Assembly (NCBI GenBank): GCA_013398275.1
Contig: VZSE01013216.1
Location: 2,439,917-2,503,916, forward strand
Source of the DNA: Promerops cafer
Lineage: Eukaryota; Chordata; Aves; Passeriformes; Nectariniidae
DNA: 64,000 bases
Reading direction: 5' to 3'
Shown here: in pieces, positions 63,011-64,000 of the stretch
Layout: every line of letters begins with the position of its first letter
Numbering within the stretch: position 1 is the stretch's first letter
Position numbers and translations under genes: made by a program
The notes under the pieces: generated by a model
The model's database searches: none
What the model was told of the DNA's origin: nothing
The model's input: only the letters and a program-made list of their open reading frames with translations

Positions 63011-64000
63011 GACCGCACCCCCAGCGCCTCCCCAGACTTGGCCAAGCACTCGCCCCTGGCTCTTCTGGCCGCTACTTGTAGCCGAATCGGGCAGCCGGGC
63101 GCAGCGCCCTCGGATTTCCTGCCGGTCTCCTACGACCCGACGCTGGGATCCCCCTCTAGGATCTTCCACCCGTGGAGCGGCGAGATGCCAGCGCACTCAC
63201 CGGGAGGGCTGCCGCCGCCGCATCCCAGCTTGGGGTTGACCCCTCAGAAGAACCACCTACAACCCTCCTTCGGAGGTTCCCACGAACTGCCCCTCACCCC
63301 CCCTGCGGACCCTTCCTATCCCTACGAGTTCTCCCCCGTCAAGATGCTGCCCTCCTCCATGGCCGCCCTGCCGTCCAGCTGCCCGCCCGCCTACGTCCCC
63401 TATGCAGCCCAGGCCGCCCTGCCGCCCGGGTACTCCAACCTGCTTCCGCCCGCCCAGCCCTGCCGGCAACTGTCGCCCAACCCGCAGCCCGAGGACATCC
63501 CCTGGTGGAGCATCCAGCAGGCCAGCGCCCCGGGCGGCTGCGGCCACCGCTTCCCCGCCGCGGCGGCGCTGCCGCGGAGCCTAGTGCTGGGGCACTCGGA
63601 CTTCGCTCAGTACCAGACGCAGATCGCCGCCCTGCTGCAGACCAAGTCTCCCCTGGCGGCCACGGCCAGGAGGTGCCGCCGCTGCCGCTGCCCCAACTGC
63701 CAGTCGGCCGCGGGCAGCGCCCCTGAGGCGGAGCCGGGCAAGAAGAAGCAGCACATCTGCCACATCCCCGGCTGCGGCAAGGTGTACGGCAAGACCTCGC
63801 ACCTGAAGGCGCACCTGCGCTGGCACACGGGCGAGCGGCCCTTCATCTGCAACTGGCTCTTCTGCGGGAAGAGCTTCACCCGCTCCGACGAGCTGCAGCG
63901 GCACCTGCGGACTCACACGGGCGAGAAGCGCTTCGTCTGCCCCGAGTGCGGGAAGCGCTTCATGCGCAGCGACCACCTGGCCAAGCACGTCAAGACCCAC
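63011..64000 (+). CDS. SP5: SP5 exon 2, cut by the window end
   Basis: The frame is open from the acceptor to the window edge (330 codons, residues 18-347). In order it has DRTPSASPDLAKH, the SP box (SPLALLAATC, residues 31-40), a Pro/Ser-rich activation/repression region with YEFSPVKMLPSS and PWWSI (W182, W183), the Buttonhead box CRRCRCPNC (239-247), a basic KKK before the fingers, and three C2H2 fingers. The finger ligands are C267/C272/H285/H289, C297/C302/H315/H319 and C327/C330/H343/H347. The recognition helices KTSHLKA, RSDELQR and RSDHLAK are those of SP/KLF GC-box binders. The window stops exactly at the last zinc-ligand histidine. By comparison with human SP5 (398 residues) only about 20 residues and the stop should be missing. 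The linker is shorter than in human, lacking the long poly-Pro and poly-Ala runs. SP8/SP9 are excluded by the N-terminus. Confidence 0.97.

Noticed and set aside
1..64000. CRISPR arrays, operons, phage or plasmid features, tRNA/rRNA genes
   Set aside because: No regular spacer-repeat pattern, ribosome-binding-site-led genes or cloverleaf sequences were seen, and the DNA is plainly vertebrate nuclear.

Overview
This window is vertebrate nuclear DNA, most likely from a bird. It has spliced exons with GT/AG borders, long AT-rich introns, a few 5'-truncated CR1 LINEs (the dominant avian retrotransposon), no Alu/L1-type repeats, and CpG-rich promoter DNA at the right end. The two genes recognised are the 3' end of MYO3B and the start of SP5, both on the + strand. 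That is the MYO3B-SP5 order I know from other vertebrates.

Region 1 (1 to about 41.4 kb) is the 3' part of MYO3B, a class III myosin with an N-terminal kinase. Three coding exons are secure (39446-39552, 39927-39973, 41243-41375). Their phases join exactly and they encode about the last 95 residues, including two copies of a basic-acidic-YYxxL motif that matches the ankyrin-repeat (espin) binding sites of class III myosin tails. A 36-nt phase-compatible candidate exon lies at 29258-29293. Everything else to the left looks intronic, with four sense-oriented CR1 fragments, simple repeats, a degenerate inverted repeat, and one unexplained long open frame near 20.9-21.4 kb.

Region 2 (about 41.4 to 58.3 kb) is an AT-rich intergenic stretch. 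I saw no CR1 and no recognisable gene in it. It holds an ancient-repeat-like segment, two motif-dense segments that look like conserved non-coding elements, and one orphan exon-like segment.

Region 3 (about 58.3 to 62.4 kb) is the SP5 upstream region. It contains a short assembly gap (47 N) beside a poly-G run, a separate CpG-rich block, a long CpG island, a 35-A tract, and a cluster of TCF/LEF-type motifs 210-490 bp before the SP5 start codon. A 15-codon upstream ORF ends 2 nt before that start codon.

Region 4 (62410-64000) is SP5: a 17-codon first exon, a 550-bp intron, and a second exon that runs off the window just after the last histidine of zinc finger 3. The two genes are neighbours with no evident shared function. 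MYO3B works in actin protrusions of sensory cells, and SP5 is a Wnt-responsive SP/KLF transcription factor. The non-coding DNA between them is the natural place for SP5 enhancers. I found no prokaryotic, CRISPR or phage system and no tRNA or rRNA gene.
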